From assembly GCF_021556475.1 (NCBI RefSeq), contig NZ_JAKGBZ010000024.1, positions 1-53,252 of the forward strand: DNA of 53,252 bases. The letters are read 5' to 3'. The position numbers and the translations under genes were made by a program. The notes beneath the pieces are model-generated. The model had not been told where the DNA came from and searched no databases. It was given only the letters and a program-made list of their open reading frames with translations. The DNA is from Acidiphilium iwatense (lineage in GTDB: Bacteria > Pseudomonadota > Alphaproteobacteria > Acetobacterales > Acetobacteraceae). Shown here piece by piece: positions 44,235 through 52,420 of this stretch (position 1 is the first letter of the stretch; each line of letters starts with the position of its first letter).

Positions 44235-47146
44235 GCGCTGTCCTCCCACTCAGCGCGGCGGGAAATGCCGGCGAAGGGGCGATCATGAGTTTGCCGTCCG
44301 GGATGCGGCGCATCGAGAAACGGCGTTGCCGGATCGGCGTAGCGCGCGAGCAGAAGGGGGATTTCGCTGCGCGCGGCGTCGATCACGGCGCGCAGCCGGT
44401 CGGCGTCACCCTTCAGGATGGCGCGGGTTTCGCCTTCGGTCGCCCCGCCGGACAGTTTCCAGTAGACGAGTTCCGTCACCGTGCCGCGGCAGGATGCGCC
44501 GAACCCGCCGGCTTCGGCGATCACCGCTTCGAGCGGGAGTTGAGGCGCGCCGCCGGTTTCGATGGCCCGGTCGTCGGGCGGGCTGCCGGTCTTGTAGTCG
44601 ATGATCGCGATGCCGTCCGCCCGGCGCTCGATCCGGTCGGCCCGGCCACGGAGTAAAAAACCATCGAATTCCCAGCATCCGGGAATTTCGGTCGCGATCG
44701 TCTCGGCCGGACCGTGCGCCGCGAGCCGGTCCCGTTCGATCGCCGCGATCCATCCGGCGATGCGCTCCAGCCTGACCCGCCAGAACGCCTCCAGCGCGCG
44801 GCGCAGCCGCTGCTTGCCCAGTTCGCGGCCGAACGCGGCGGCAAGCTTCTGCTCCGCATCCGGCGCCGCGGCCCAGACCGGATCGGTCGCCGCCTGCCTC
44901 AAGCCTTCATGAACGATGGTGCCGAACAGCCTGGTATCGGTTTCGGCGTCGAGCGGGTTGAGCGGGGTCAGCCGCATGATCCGGCTGGCATGGATCGCAT
45001 AGGGATCGGCGAGCAGGGTGGTGATCTCGGAAATCGAGTAGCGCATCGGTCGGACTTCGGCTGGCGGGCGCGGCGCCGGGCGCGGCCGGATGATGCGGGC
45101 CGCCGGCTGGTCCAATTGCGCGGACCAGCTTGCTGCGGGATGACGGGCGAGACTTCGCCCGGCGCCGCGGAGCACAAGCTCGATCCGGGCGAGGAAGCGC
45201 GAGGGCACGGCGGGTGCCCGCCCGCGCCGGCGCGGCGCCGAGAGGATCACCGTATCGCAGGTGGCGATCAGGCTGGTCACGTCATGCGCGGCCTCGCCGA
45301 TCAACCCCGCATCGTCGGGCAGCCCGGCGGCTTTACGCATCGGGCGCGACAGCCAGGGGCCCGGATCGGGCTCGGCCGGGAATACGCCTTCGACCATCCC
45401 GCCGAGGATCAGCGTATCCACGGTCTGCAACCGCGCTTCCATGATGCCCCAGATCGCGACGCGGGGATTGGCATCGCGCGCGCGGGTCCGGCGCAGCCTG
45501 GCATTCCCCAGGATCGTATCGAACAGTGCGGGCAATTCGCTCGGGGCGATATCGGGCAGACCATCGAGAGACGCGAGTTGCCGCGCGAGATGGTCCGACA
45601 GGGTGCTTCCTGCCTCCCCGGCCCAGAGTTTCGCGCCATCCGGCGCCTCGTCGGTACTCGTCAGCGCTTCGGCGGCTTCAATCAGTGCTCCGATCAGCGC
45701 GGCGGGCGATGCCGTCATCACTCCGCCGGCGTCGATCAGCGGCCGCAGCAGCGTCTGCAGCGCGGCGATGAACGCGGCGAGTTCCGCATCCTTTTCGGCT
45801 TCTGCGGCGTAGCGCAGGGCGGAGAATCCGGGTCCGGGCAAATGCTTGCGGAGCAGGATATCGAGCCGGCGGGCAAATCCGCGGCAAACCGCCGGGCTGC
45901 GTCCGGCGGCGGCGAGCGGGTGCTTCAGCAAAGCGAGCAATGGAACCGGCGCGTATTGCGCGGCCTGCGCCGTGGCGAGCAGCCGAAGCAGAATCGCCGG
46001 CGGGGTTTCGGCGAGTGGTTCGCCGGCGCTGTCTTCCGCCCGGATGCCAAGGCGTGCCAGTTCCGCCGACACCTGCACCGCCAGCCCGCGATCCGGCGTG
46101 ACCAGGGCGGCATCGCGGCTCGGTGTTTCCAACGCGTCGCGCAGCGCGAGCGCGATGGCGCGCGCCTCGTCCTGTTCGTCGGCGGCGTCGAGCCGGAACA
46201 TCCCCTCGACCAGCTCGACGAATTGCGTCTGCCATTCGGCGAGCGCCGCCGGGGGCAGGAAAGCCCGGCGCAGCAGGGCAATCCGGTTGGGCCGGCTGGC
46301 GGCGTTTTTTGCCGGCCATGATGCGACCTCCTCGCGCCGCGCGCCCATGGCGGTGAGCAGACGGCGCAGCCCGGCTTGCGGATGGGTGGGAGATGAATCC
46401 AGCGCGTCCCAGGCCGCATCGGACAAATCCGGGTCGAATCCGGCCAGGATCACCCTGCCCTGGTCGAGCCCGGCGACCACGCGGGCAAGCCGGGCGACCG
46501 CAGGAGATCCTGCGGCGATGCCGGCGAGCCAGACTTGTTGTGCCGGCGGATTGTCGCGCCAGAAGGTCACCTGCGTATCGAGCAGCAGGCGCAGCCGCCG
46601 CGCCGGATCGACCGCGCCGCGCGCGGCGAGAATCTCCGGCCAGGCGCGGGTGACGATGCCGAGGAAATCCAGCGTGCGCTGCCAGTGTTCGGCGAGATCG
46701 GGGGCGACGATGCCGGGCAGGGTTTCGGCGAGATCGATTTCCGCCTGTTCCGCCGCGTCGATCAGGAGTGCAAGGTCGTCGGCAAGGGTCAGCGCTTCGG
46801 CAAGCCGGGTCGGCGCGCCGTCCCGCCCGGCCATGCCGAGGATCAGCCGTGCCAGAATTGCCCGCCGTTCCTCGGGCGGAATCGCCGGCGGCAGATCGAG
46901 CCCGCCGGCGATGCCGAGGGAAGCTTCGTCGGGAGCGCCGATGGCGGTGATGCGCGGCAGGATTAGCGGCTTGCCATGGGCGGCAAGAAACCCGGCGGCG
47001 GCGGCACGGGCGGCACGGCGGGTCGGCAGGATCAGCAGCCCGTCGGCCGGATCGCGTCCCTCGGCGGCGGCGCTATCGAGCCAGGCATGGGCGAGGGCGG
47101 GCAGAAACTGCGCAGCCAGCGGGAATGCGGCGATATTCGGGGTCAT
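44231..47146 (-). CDS. addB: AddB double-strand break repair subunit
   Basis: 971 residues from ATG 47146, an ATGA overlap with the tsaE stop. The N-terminal inactive helicase-like region begins FPLAAQFLPALAHAWLD with LLILPTRRAARAAAAGF and PRITAIG; no working Walker A is seen, as expected for AddB. TLILGGMVEGVFPAEPDPGPWLSRPMR corresponds to a conserved helicase-like segment. The C-terminal nuclease domain carries FDGFLLRGRADRIERRADGIAIIDYKTGSPP. I see no Cys set for an iron-sulfur cluster around the nuclease, unlike Firmicutes AddB. Confidence 0.93.
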   Translation of the reverse strand: MTPNIAAFPLAAQFLPALAHAWLDSAAAEGRDPADGLLILPTRRAARAAAAGFLAAHGKPLILPRITAIGAPDEASLGIAGGLDLPPAIPPEERRAILARLILGMAGRDGAPTRLAEALTLADDLALLIDAAEQAEIDLAETLPGIVAPDLAEHWQRTLDFLGIVTRAWPEILAARGAVDPARRLRLLLDTQVTFWRDNPPAQQVWLAGIAAGSPAVARLARVVAGLDQGRVILAGFDPDLSDAAWDALDSSPTHPQAGLRRLLTAMGARREEVASWPAKNAASRPNRIALLRRAFLPPAALAEWQTQFVELVEGMFRLDAADEQDEARAIALALRDALETPSRDAALVTPDRGLAVQVSAELARLGIRAEDSAGEPLAETPPAILLRLLATAQAAQYAPVPLLALLKHPLAAAGRSPAVCRGFARRLDILLRKHLPGPGFSALRYAAEAEKDAELAAFIAALQTLLRPLIDAGGVMTASPAALIGALIEAAEALTSTDEAPDGAKLWAGEAGSTLSDHLARQLASLDGLPDIAPSELPALFDTILGNARLRRTRARDANPRVAIWGIMEARLQTVDTLILGGMVEGVFPAEPDPGPWLSRPMRKAAGLPDDAGLIGEAAHDVTSLIATCDTVILSAPRRRGRAPAVPSRFLARIELVLRGAGRSLARHPAASWSAQLDQPAARIIRPRPAPRPPAEVRPMRYSISEITTLLADPYAIHASRIMRLTPLNPLDAETDTRLFGTIVHEGLRQAATDPVWAAAPDAEQKLAAAFGRELGKQRLRRALEAFWRVRLERIAGWIAAIERDRLAAHGPAETIATEIPGCWEFDGFLLRGRADRIERRADGIAIIDYKTGSPPDDRAIETGGAPQLPLEAVIAEAGGFGASCRGTVTELVYWKLSGGATEGETRAILKGDADRLRAVIDAARSEIPLLLARYADPATPFLDAPHPGRQTHDRPFAGISRRAEWEDSA

Positions 47147-47589
47147 GTAGCGCCCGCGACGAGCCGTTCGGGGCCATCGAGCGTCGCATGGCGGATTTCG
47201 CCGTTGCCCCAGGCGAGGGTGATGGTCAGCGCGTCGCGGGGCGCGAGAGGCCCCAATTTTTCCGGCCATTCGACCAGAGCGATCCCCGCCAGCGCCGTCT
47301 CGAAGCCGAGTTCGGCGACCTCGTCCGGGCCGCCGAGCCGCCAGAGGTCGAAATGCGCGATCGGCGGGTCGAGATCGTAGCTCTGCACCAGGGTGAAGCT
47401 CGGGCTCGGCACATCGAGCGCGGGATCGCCGGCGCGGGCGCGGATGAAAGCGCGGGCCAGGGTGGATTTCCCGGCACCCAGCGGCCCCGTGAGCAAGACA
47501 GCGTCGCCCGCCGTAGCGCGCGCGGCCAGTTCGCGCGCGAGGGCGACTGTCTCAGCCTCGCTATGGAGCAAAATCGTGCGAATCGCCAT
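47143..47589 (-). CDS. tsaE: tRNA threonylcarbamoyladenosine biosynthesis ATPase TsaE
   Basis: 148 residues from ATG 47589. Walker A LTGPLGAGKSTLARAFIRA near residue 31, SPSFTLVQSYD, IAHFDLWRLGGPDEVAELGFE and LVEWPEKLG are the standard YjeE/TsaE blocks. It supports TsaBD in making t6A37 in tRNA. It begins the minus-strand run that continues with addB and addA. An upstream in-frame ATG at 47625 would add 12 residues and is less likely. Confidence 0.93.
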   Translation of the reverse strand: MAIRTILLHSEAETVALARELAARATAGDAVLLTGPLGAGKSTLARAFIRARAGDPALDVPSPSFTLVQSYDLDPPIAHFDLWRLGGPDEVAELGFETALAGIALVEWPEKLGPLAPRDALTITLAWGNGEIRHATLDGPERLVAGAT

Positions 47590-47662
47590 GCGGCCGATCC
47601 TGCCCGAACCGGCCGGCGCCGGCAAAGATTGACCGTCACCCGATTTCGGTTAGGCAGGGCGC

Positions 47663-48679
47663 ATGGCAGAGACGATGACGGCCGATGTGGCCATTATCGG
47701 CGCCGGCCCGGTCGGGCTGTTCGCCGTGTTCGAATGCGGAATGTTGAAACTCTCGTCCGTGGTGATCGACGCGCTTGGCGAGGTGGGCGGCCAATGCGCG
47801 GCCCTCTATCCCGAGAAACCGATCTACGACATCCCGGCGCATCCGGCGATCGACGCGGCCGGGCTGATCGAAAAGCTGGAAGCGCAGGCCGCTCCCTTCG
47901 CGGCTCCCCGCCTGCTCGGCCGCTTGGTGACCGCAATCTCCGGCGAAGCGGGGGATTTCATCATCGCCACCGACCAGGGCGACACGGTTCGTGCCAAGGC
48001 CATCGTCATCGCCGCCGGCGCTGGCGCCTTCGGGCCGAACCGGCCACCGCTCGACAATCTTGCCTCCTATGAGGCCACCGGCGCCGTGCAATATTATGTC
48101 CGCCGGCGCGATACGCTGCGCGGCAAGCGCGTGGTGATCGCCGGCGGCGGCGATTCCGCCGTCGATTGGGCGCTTTCACTCAAGGATATCGCCGCCAGCG
48201 TCGCCGTGGTGCATCGGCGGGCAAAATTCCGCGCGGCCCCCGAAACCGCCGCCCAACTCGCCGGCGCCGCCGGACGCCGCGAAATCGACCTCGTGATTCC
48301 CTACCAGCTCCACGCGCTGCATGGCGAGGCGGGGGTGCTCCGCGCGGTCGAAGTGGCCGATCTCGACGGGAAAACCCGAAACCTGGACGCCGATATTCTT
48401 CTTGCGTTTTTCGGCCTCGCGACCGATCTGGGGCCGATCTCCCAATGGGGGCTCGATCTTGCGATGCATCATGTGATGGTGACGCCCTCGACCTGCGAGA
48501 CCAGCACGCGCGGCATCTTTGCGATCGGTGACGTCGCGCACTATCCCGGCAAGCTCAAGCTGATCCTTCAGGGGTTTTCCGAGGCGGCGATGGCGGCGCA
48601 CGCGATCCACCCGATCGTGCATCCCGGCGAGGCGCTGCATTTCGAGTATTCGACATCGAAAGGCGTCCCGGCCGTATGA
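47663..48679 (+). CDS. Thioredoxin-reductase-like ferredoxin-NADP(+) reductase
   Basis: 338 residues. FAD-binding VAIIGAGPVGLFAVFECGML at the N-terminus, then EVGGQCAALYPEKPIYDIPAHP, NADPH-binding VVIAGGGDSAVDWALSL near 160-180, and TRGIFAIGDVAHYPGKLKLILQGFSEAA at the C-terminus. There is no CxxC redox pair, which separates this YumC-type group from true thioredoxin reductases. It transfers electrons between NADPH and ferredoxin. A 127-base gap separates it from egtB. Whether it supplies electrons to any neighbour is unknown. Confidence 0.92.
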   Translation: MAETMTADVAIIGAGPVGLFAVFECGMLKLSSVVIDALGEVGGQCAALYPEKPIYDIPAHPAIDAAGLIEKLEAQAAPFAAPRLLGRLVTAISGEAGDFIIATDQGDTVRAKAIVIAAGAGAFGPNRPPLDNLASYEATGAVQYYVRRRDTLRGKRVVIAGGGDSAVDWALSLKDIAASVAVVHRRAKFRAAPETAAQLAGAAGRREIDLVIPYQLHALHGEAGVLRAVEVADLDGKTRNLDADILLAFFGLATDLGPISQWGLDLAMHHVMVTPSTCETSTRGIFAIGDVAHYPGKLKLILQGFSEAAMAAHAIHPIVHPGEALHFEYSTSKGVPAV

Positions 48680-48806
48680 CCAGCTAAATTCCTGGATTTG
48701 CTTGAAATTTTATTGAATTTGCGGGCGACTGCAAAAAACCGAGGAAAACTCTACCAATGACGAGGAGCGCTCCCCATTTGCGACAGATCGGCGGGAGGAA
48801 CTCCGA
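48680..48806 (+). promoter_or_regulatory. AT-rich promoter region before egtB
   Basis: Bases 48684-48750 are clearly richer in A and T than the coding DNA and contain ttgcttgaaattttattgaa, in which -35-like TTGCTT or TTGAAA words can be seen but no convincing -10 pair. GGAGGAA at 48792-48798 is the egtB ribosome site. Confidence 0.4.
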
Positions 48807-49988
48807 ATGGACGCATTTTCAGGCTCGGTGGATACCTCGCGGTTTGCCGCCGTTCGCAACCATACGGAATATCTGGCCTCGGCATTGTCCGCCGAGGATC
48901 AGTGCATCCAGTCGATGCCCGACGCGAGTCCGGTCAAATGGCACCGCGCCCATACGACGTGGTTCTTCGAGCAGTTCGTTCTCGTGCCGCACCTGCCTGA
49001 GTACCGGATCTTCGATGCGGATTTTCAGTTCCTGTTCAATTCCTATTACGAAACGATCGGCGACCGGCAGCCGCGCCCGCAGCGGGGTCTGATTACCCGG
49101 CCGTCCTGCGACCACGTCACCGCGTATCGCGCCCATGTCGATGCCGCGATGGGGCGGCTGATCGGTCAACAGCGCAACAATCTCGCACATCTGATCGAAC
49201 TCGGCCTGCAGCACGAACAGCAACACCAGGAATTGCTGCTCACCGACATCACCCACGCGTTCGCGCAGAACAAGCTGCTGCCGGCGGCGGTGCCGCATTT
49301 CGCCCGCCCGGCACCGATGCGCGGCGAGGCGCGGTTCGTCGCATTCGATGGCGGGTTGGTCGAAATCGGCCACCCCGGCGCGGGTTTTCATTTCGATAAC
49401 GAGACACCGCGCCACCGTGTTCATCTCGAACCCTATCGTCTGGCGAACCGCCTGGTGCGCAACCGCGACTGGCTCGATTTCATGACCGATGGCGGCTACC
49501 GCACGGCAACGCTGTGGATGTCGGATGGCTGGGCCGAGGCGCAGGAACAACGCTGGTGCGCCCCGTTGCATTGGCGCAAGCGGGACGGGGTGTGGTTCGA
49601 GTTTGGTCCCGAAGGATTGCGGCGGCTCGATCCCGAGGCACCAGTTGCGCATATCTCCTGGTATGAAGCCGATGCGTTCGCCCGCTGGGCCTGGGCGCGG
49701 CTGCCGACCGAGGCAGAATGGGAAGCCGCGAGCGGCGATGCGCGTCTCTCCGAAATGACGGACACGGTTTGGCAATGGACCGCGAGCGCCTATGCGCCTT
49801 ATCCGGGGTTTCGCCCGGTTCCCGGCGCGATCGGCGAATATAATGGAAAATTCATGATCAATCAGATGGTGCTGCGCGGCTCCTCGGTGGCGACCCCGCC
49901 GGGCCATGCGCGACCGAGCTATCGCAATTTCTACCATCCCGACAAACGCTGGCAGTTTTCCGGCCTGCGCCTCGCACAGGATTGTTGA
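48807..49988 (+). CDS. egtB: Ergothioneine biosynthesis sulfoxide synthase EgtB
   Basis: 393 residues. The DinB-like domain (15-155) has the iron-binding His set: SPVKWHRAHTTWFFE (H46/H49 area) and LQHEQQHQELLLTD with H136 and H140. The C-terminal FGE/sulfatase-modifying-factor domain contains FDNETPRHRVHLEPYRLANRLV, HISWYEADAFARWAWARLPTEAEWE and VWQWTASAYAPYPGF, ending RPSYRNFYHPDKRWQFSGLRLA. EgtB joins hercynine to cysteine or gamma-glutamylcysteine with oxygen. Three bases separate it from egtD. No egtA or egtC gene is visible, fitting the proteobacterial version of the pathway. Confidence 0.93.
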   Translation: MDAFSGSVDTSRFAAVRNHTEYLASALSAEDQCIQSMPDASPVKWHRAHTTWFFEQFVLVPHLPEYRIFDADFQFLFNSYYETIGDRQPRPQRGLITRPSCDHVTAYRAHVDAAMGRLIGQQRNNLAHLIELGLQHEQQHQELLLTDITHAFAQNKLLPAAVPHFARPAPMRGEARFVAFDGGLVEIGHPGAGFHFDNETPRHRVHLEPYRLANRLVRNRDWLDFMTDGGYRTATLWMSDGWAEAQEQRWCAPLHWRKRDGVWFEFGPEGLRRLDPEAPVAHISWYEADAFARWAWARLPTEAEWEAASGDARLSEMTDTVWQWTASAYAPYPGFRPVPGAIGEYNGKFMINQMVLRGSSVATPPGHARPSYRNFYHPDKRWQFSGLRLAQDC

Positions 49989-49991
49989 GCG

Positions 49992-50936
49992 ATGCCGGAG
50001 GGAAGCGGCGCGCTAGCGCCGGCGCGCAGCGATTTCGTGGCCGAGGCGCTGAACGGGCTGACCGCCCCGCGCAAATCGCTGCCGCCGAAATTCTTCTATG
50101 ACGACGCCGGTTGCACGCTGTTCGGCGCGATCACCGAATTGCCGGAATACTACCCGACGCGCACGGAGCTTGGCATTCTGCGCGACATTGCCGGCGATCT
50201 CGCGGCACTGGTGCCGCCGGGTGCGGCGCTCGTCGAATACGGCGCGAGCGACGAGGCGAAGGCCGCGATCCTGTTCGCCGCACTCGATGTCGATGCCTAT
50301 GTGCCGATCGATATCGCCCATCAGGCATTGACCGCGCTGAAATCGCGTCTGCGCTGGTCGCATCGCGCGGTCGCGCTGCATCCGATCGCGGCCGATTTCC
50401 TGGCCCCGGTGAAATTGCCCGCTGCGATCGGAGCAATGCCGAAACTCGGATTTTTTCCAGGCTCGACCATCGGCAATCTCGATCCTCCCGACGCGATCGC
50501 ATTCCTGCGCCAGGTGCGCACGACGCTGGGCGTATGCGCTTCGCTGCTGATCGGCGTCGATCTCGAAAAATCCCCCGATATTCTGGTTCCGGCCTACGAC
50601 GATGCGGCGGGGGTGACGGCGGCATTCAACCTGAACATGCTCACCCGGCTCAATCGCGAGGCGGATGCCGATTTCGATCTCGACCTGTTCGCCCATCGCG
50701 CGGTCTGGAACGACACGGCGAAGCGGATCGAGATGCACCTGGAAAGCCTTGTGGCGCAGAGCGTGCGTGTGGCGGGGCGGACCATCCGGTTCCGTGCCGG
50801 CGAGACGATCCATACCGAGAACAGCTACAAGTTCAGCATCGAACGCTTTGCCGGTCTCGCCACAAGGGCGGGATGGCACGTTGCGCGAAGCTGGACCGAC
50901 GCCGAGCGGCTATTTTCGGTCCATTTGCTGAGTTAA
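49992..50936 (+). CDS. egtD: L-histidine N-alpha-methyltransferase EgtD
   Basis: 314 residues. PRKSLPPKFFYDDAGCTLFGAITELPEYYPTRTELGIL is the highly conserved EgtD opening. The SAM site includes ALVEYGASDEAKAAILFAAL, then YVPIDIAHQAL, LGFFPGSTIGNLDP and LIGVDLEKSPDILVPAYDDAAGVTAAFNLNMLTRLNREADADFD. RIHTENSYKF-like ETIHTENSYKFSIE closes the substrate pocket. It trimethylates histidine to hercynine, the first step of ergothioneine synthesis. Followed by a strong inverted repeat that likely ends the transcript. Confidence 0.94.
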   Translation: MPEGSGALAPARSDFVAEALNGLTAPRKSLPPKFFYDDAGCTLFGAITELPEYYPTRTELGILRDIAGDLAALVPPGAALVEYGASDEAKAAILFAALDVDAYVPIDIAHQALTALKSRLRWSHRAVALHPIAADFLAPVKLPAAIGAMPKLGFFPGSTIGNLDPPDAIAFLRQVRTTLGVCASLLIGVDLEKSPDILVPAYDDAAGVTAAFNLNMLTRLNREADADFDLDLFAHRAVWNDTAKRIEMHLESLVAQSVRVAGRTIRFRAGETIHTENSYKFSIERFAGLATRAGWHVARSWTDAERLFSVHLLS

Positions 50937-50974
50937 TACCAAATCTTATGAATCTCGACTCATGAGATTTGGTA
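50937..50974. terminator. Long inverted repeat directly after the egtD stop
   Basis: TACCAAATCTTATGA pairs with TCATGAGATTTGGTA over 15 positions with one mismatch, around the loop atctcgac. It starts at the base after the egtD stop codon. No U-run follows, so it may stabilise the mRNA end or act as part of a repeated intergenic element with the palindrome at 51018-51050. Confidence 0.65.
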
Positions 50975-51017
50975 TGCGCGCGGGTTGGCGGGCGGCGCGC
51001 GCGAACATAAAGAGCGA

Positions 51018-51050
51018 ATACCATGGGTCGCGATCAGCGAGACATGGTAT
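51018..51050. repeat. Second palindrome between egtD and enoyl-CoA hydratase genes
   Basis: ATACCATG and CATGGTAT form a perfect eight-base-pair stem around a 17-base spacer. Like the first palindrome it is bounded by ATACCA and TGGTAT. A GC-rich stretch with gcgcgc arms (50976-51004) lies between the two. It may end the minus-strand transcript or belong to a REP-like pair. Confidence 0.5.
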
Positions 51051-51061
51051 AAGCCATTCGA

Positions 51062-51832
51062 TCAGGAGAATTCTGGTTTGCGCTTCTCGATGAAGGCGCT
51101 CATTCCCTCGCGCTGGTGCGGGGTGCCGAACAGCGAGAGAAAAGTGGCCCGTTCGTAGCCGACACCTTCGGCCAGCGTGGTTTCATAGGCGCGGTTGACC
51201 GCGCGCTTCGCGATCGCGGTCGCGACCGGCGACATTCCGGCGATGGTTTCGCCAAGCTTCACCGCCTCGGCGATCAGATCGGCGGCAGGAACCACGCGGG
51301 CGACCAGATTGGCGCGCTCGGCTTCGGCCGCGTCCATCATCCGTCCGGTGAGGATCATTTCCATCGCCTTGGATTTTCCCACCGCCCGCGTCAGCCGCTG
51401 GGTGCCACCCGCACCGGGGATGACGCCGAGATTGATCTCCGGCTGGCCGAATTTCGCGGTGTCGGCGGCAAGAACGATATCGCACATCATCGCGAGTTCG
51501 CAGCCGCCGCCGAGCGCGTAGCCGGCCACCGCGGCGATGACCGGCTTGCGGATCGTGGTCACCACCTCCCAGGTCTTGCCGATGAAATCGTCGAGTGCCG
51601 TTGCGGGGTGGGTGCGGTTCTGCATTTCCTTGATATCGGCCCCGGCGGCGAAGGCGCGCTCGCTGCCGGTGACCACGATCGCGCCGATTGCCGTATCGTT
51701 GTCGTAACCACGCAGGGCGTCGCCCAGTTCGGTCATCAACTGGTCGCACAGGGCGTTCAGCGCTTTGGGTCGGTTCAGCAGGATCAGGCCGACCCGACCC
51801 TGGGTTTCGGTTGCGATCATCTCATAGTCCAT
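51062..51832 (-). CDS. Enoyl-CoA hydratase/isomerase family protein
   Basis: 256 residues. Crotonase signatures: [35 protein letters not shown] for the oxyanion hole, [46 protein letters not shown] with the two catalytic Glu positions, and the C-terminal KRAVNRAYE. Length and motifs fit short-chain enoyl-CoA hydratase (EchA/PaaF-like). It hydrates trans-2-enoyl-CoA in fatty-acid or amino-acid breakdown. It lies alone, divergent from the VOC fragment 28 bases away. Confidence 0.92.
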   Translation of the reverse strand: MDYEMIATETQGRVGLILLNRPKALNALCDQLMTELGDALRGYDNDTAIGAIVVTGSERAFAAGADIKEMQNRTHPATALDDFIGKTWEVVTTIRKPVIAAVAGYALGGGCELAMMCDIVLAADTAKFGQPEINLGVIPGAGGTQRLTRAVGKSKAMEMILTGRMMDAAEAERANLVARVVPAADLIAEAVKLGETIAGMSPVATAIAKRAVNRAYETTLAEGVGYERATFLSLFGTPHQREGMSAFIEKRKPEFS

Positions 51833-51860
51833 GGCATCCTCCGCTTCGTTGCGGGGCAGA

Positions 51861-52082
51861 ATGACCGAATTTCTGGGCGTTGAAAACCGTGGGACAGGCT
51901 TGCTGCCGATTTTGCGCGTGGCCCGTCCGACCGACCGGTTGGAACAGGTGACGCGTTTCTATCGCGACGGGCTTGGCTTCGCCGAGATTGGCCGGTTCGT
52001 GGATCATGACGGCTTCGACGGCGTGGTGCTCGGTGCGCCGCACGCGCCCTATCACCTCGAATTTACCCACCGGCGCGGCCAA
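51861..52082 (+). pseudogene. Truncated VOC (glyoxalase/bleomycin-resistance) family gene
   Basis: From ATG 51861 the frame reads [33 protein letters not shown] and DGFDGVVLGAPHAPYHLEFTHRRG, the first half of a VOC-fold protein with metal-ligand His/Glu (HLEF). After about residue 74 the match stops and the frame runs on to 52175 with unrelated residues read antisense to a flavin-reductase remnant. The second half (usually another 50-60 residues) is missing. The break near 52082 is one side of a rearrangement. Confidence 0.75.
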
Positions 52083-52084
52083 TC

Positions 52085-52330
52085 AATCGAGATTCGGAGT
52101 CTTTCAGCAGGTCCGAAAGTCGATCGAAGAACATCTTCATCGGTCCGCTCATGGCATACCAATAAACCGGCGTAGCAAACACCATGTGGCGATGCCCGAT
52201 CATTTGGTCGACGACCGCTCGAAAGCCGTCATCGCGTTCAGTCCCGCCATAGCTGAACGGCCGAAGCTGCGACGCTGTGAGATCAATCAATGTGGCTCTT
52301 ATAGATGCCGTAATGGGCCTGTGGCCGAGC
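52085..52330 (-). pseudogene. Fragment of NAD(P)H-dependent FMN reductase / flavodoxin-like oxidoreductase
   Basis: The minus-strand frame reads LIDLTASQLRPFSYGG, DDGFRAVVDQMIGHRHMVFATPVYWYAMSGPMKMFFDRLSDLL, the middle of a flavodoxin-like reductase with flavin-binding TPVYWYAMSG. The N-terminal GSxR phosphate loop and the C-terminal third are missing. It is cut at one end by the VOC fragment (about 52083) and at the other near 52330 by DNA leading into the IS110 element. An in-frame stop (TAG near 52332) closes the upstream side. Confidence 0.75.
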
Positions 52331-52420
52331 TATAGGCGGCGTGGTGGCTGTCCCCCAGAGTGATGGTGTGTTGAACGGGGGTCCGAATGGGTCGGCCCCA
52401 AGCATCATCGAGGAACAGCC
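52331..52420 (+). mobile_element. Probable left non-coding end of an IS110-family element
   Basis: About 90 bases between the flavin-reductase fragment and the transposase ATG. A stem of ccccc (52352-52356) and ggggg (52377-52381) with a 20-base loop is visible. In the IS110 group the 5' end encodes the bridge RNA; in the IS1111 group it is at the 3' end. The exact element boundary is not defined here. Confidence 0.4.
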
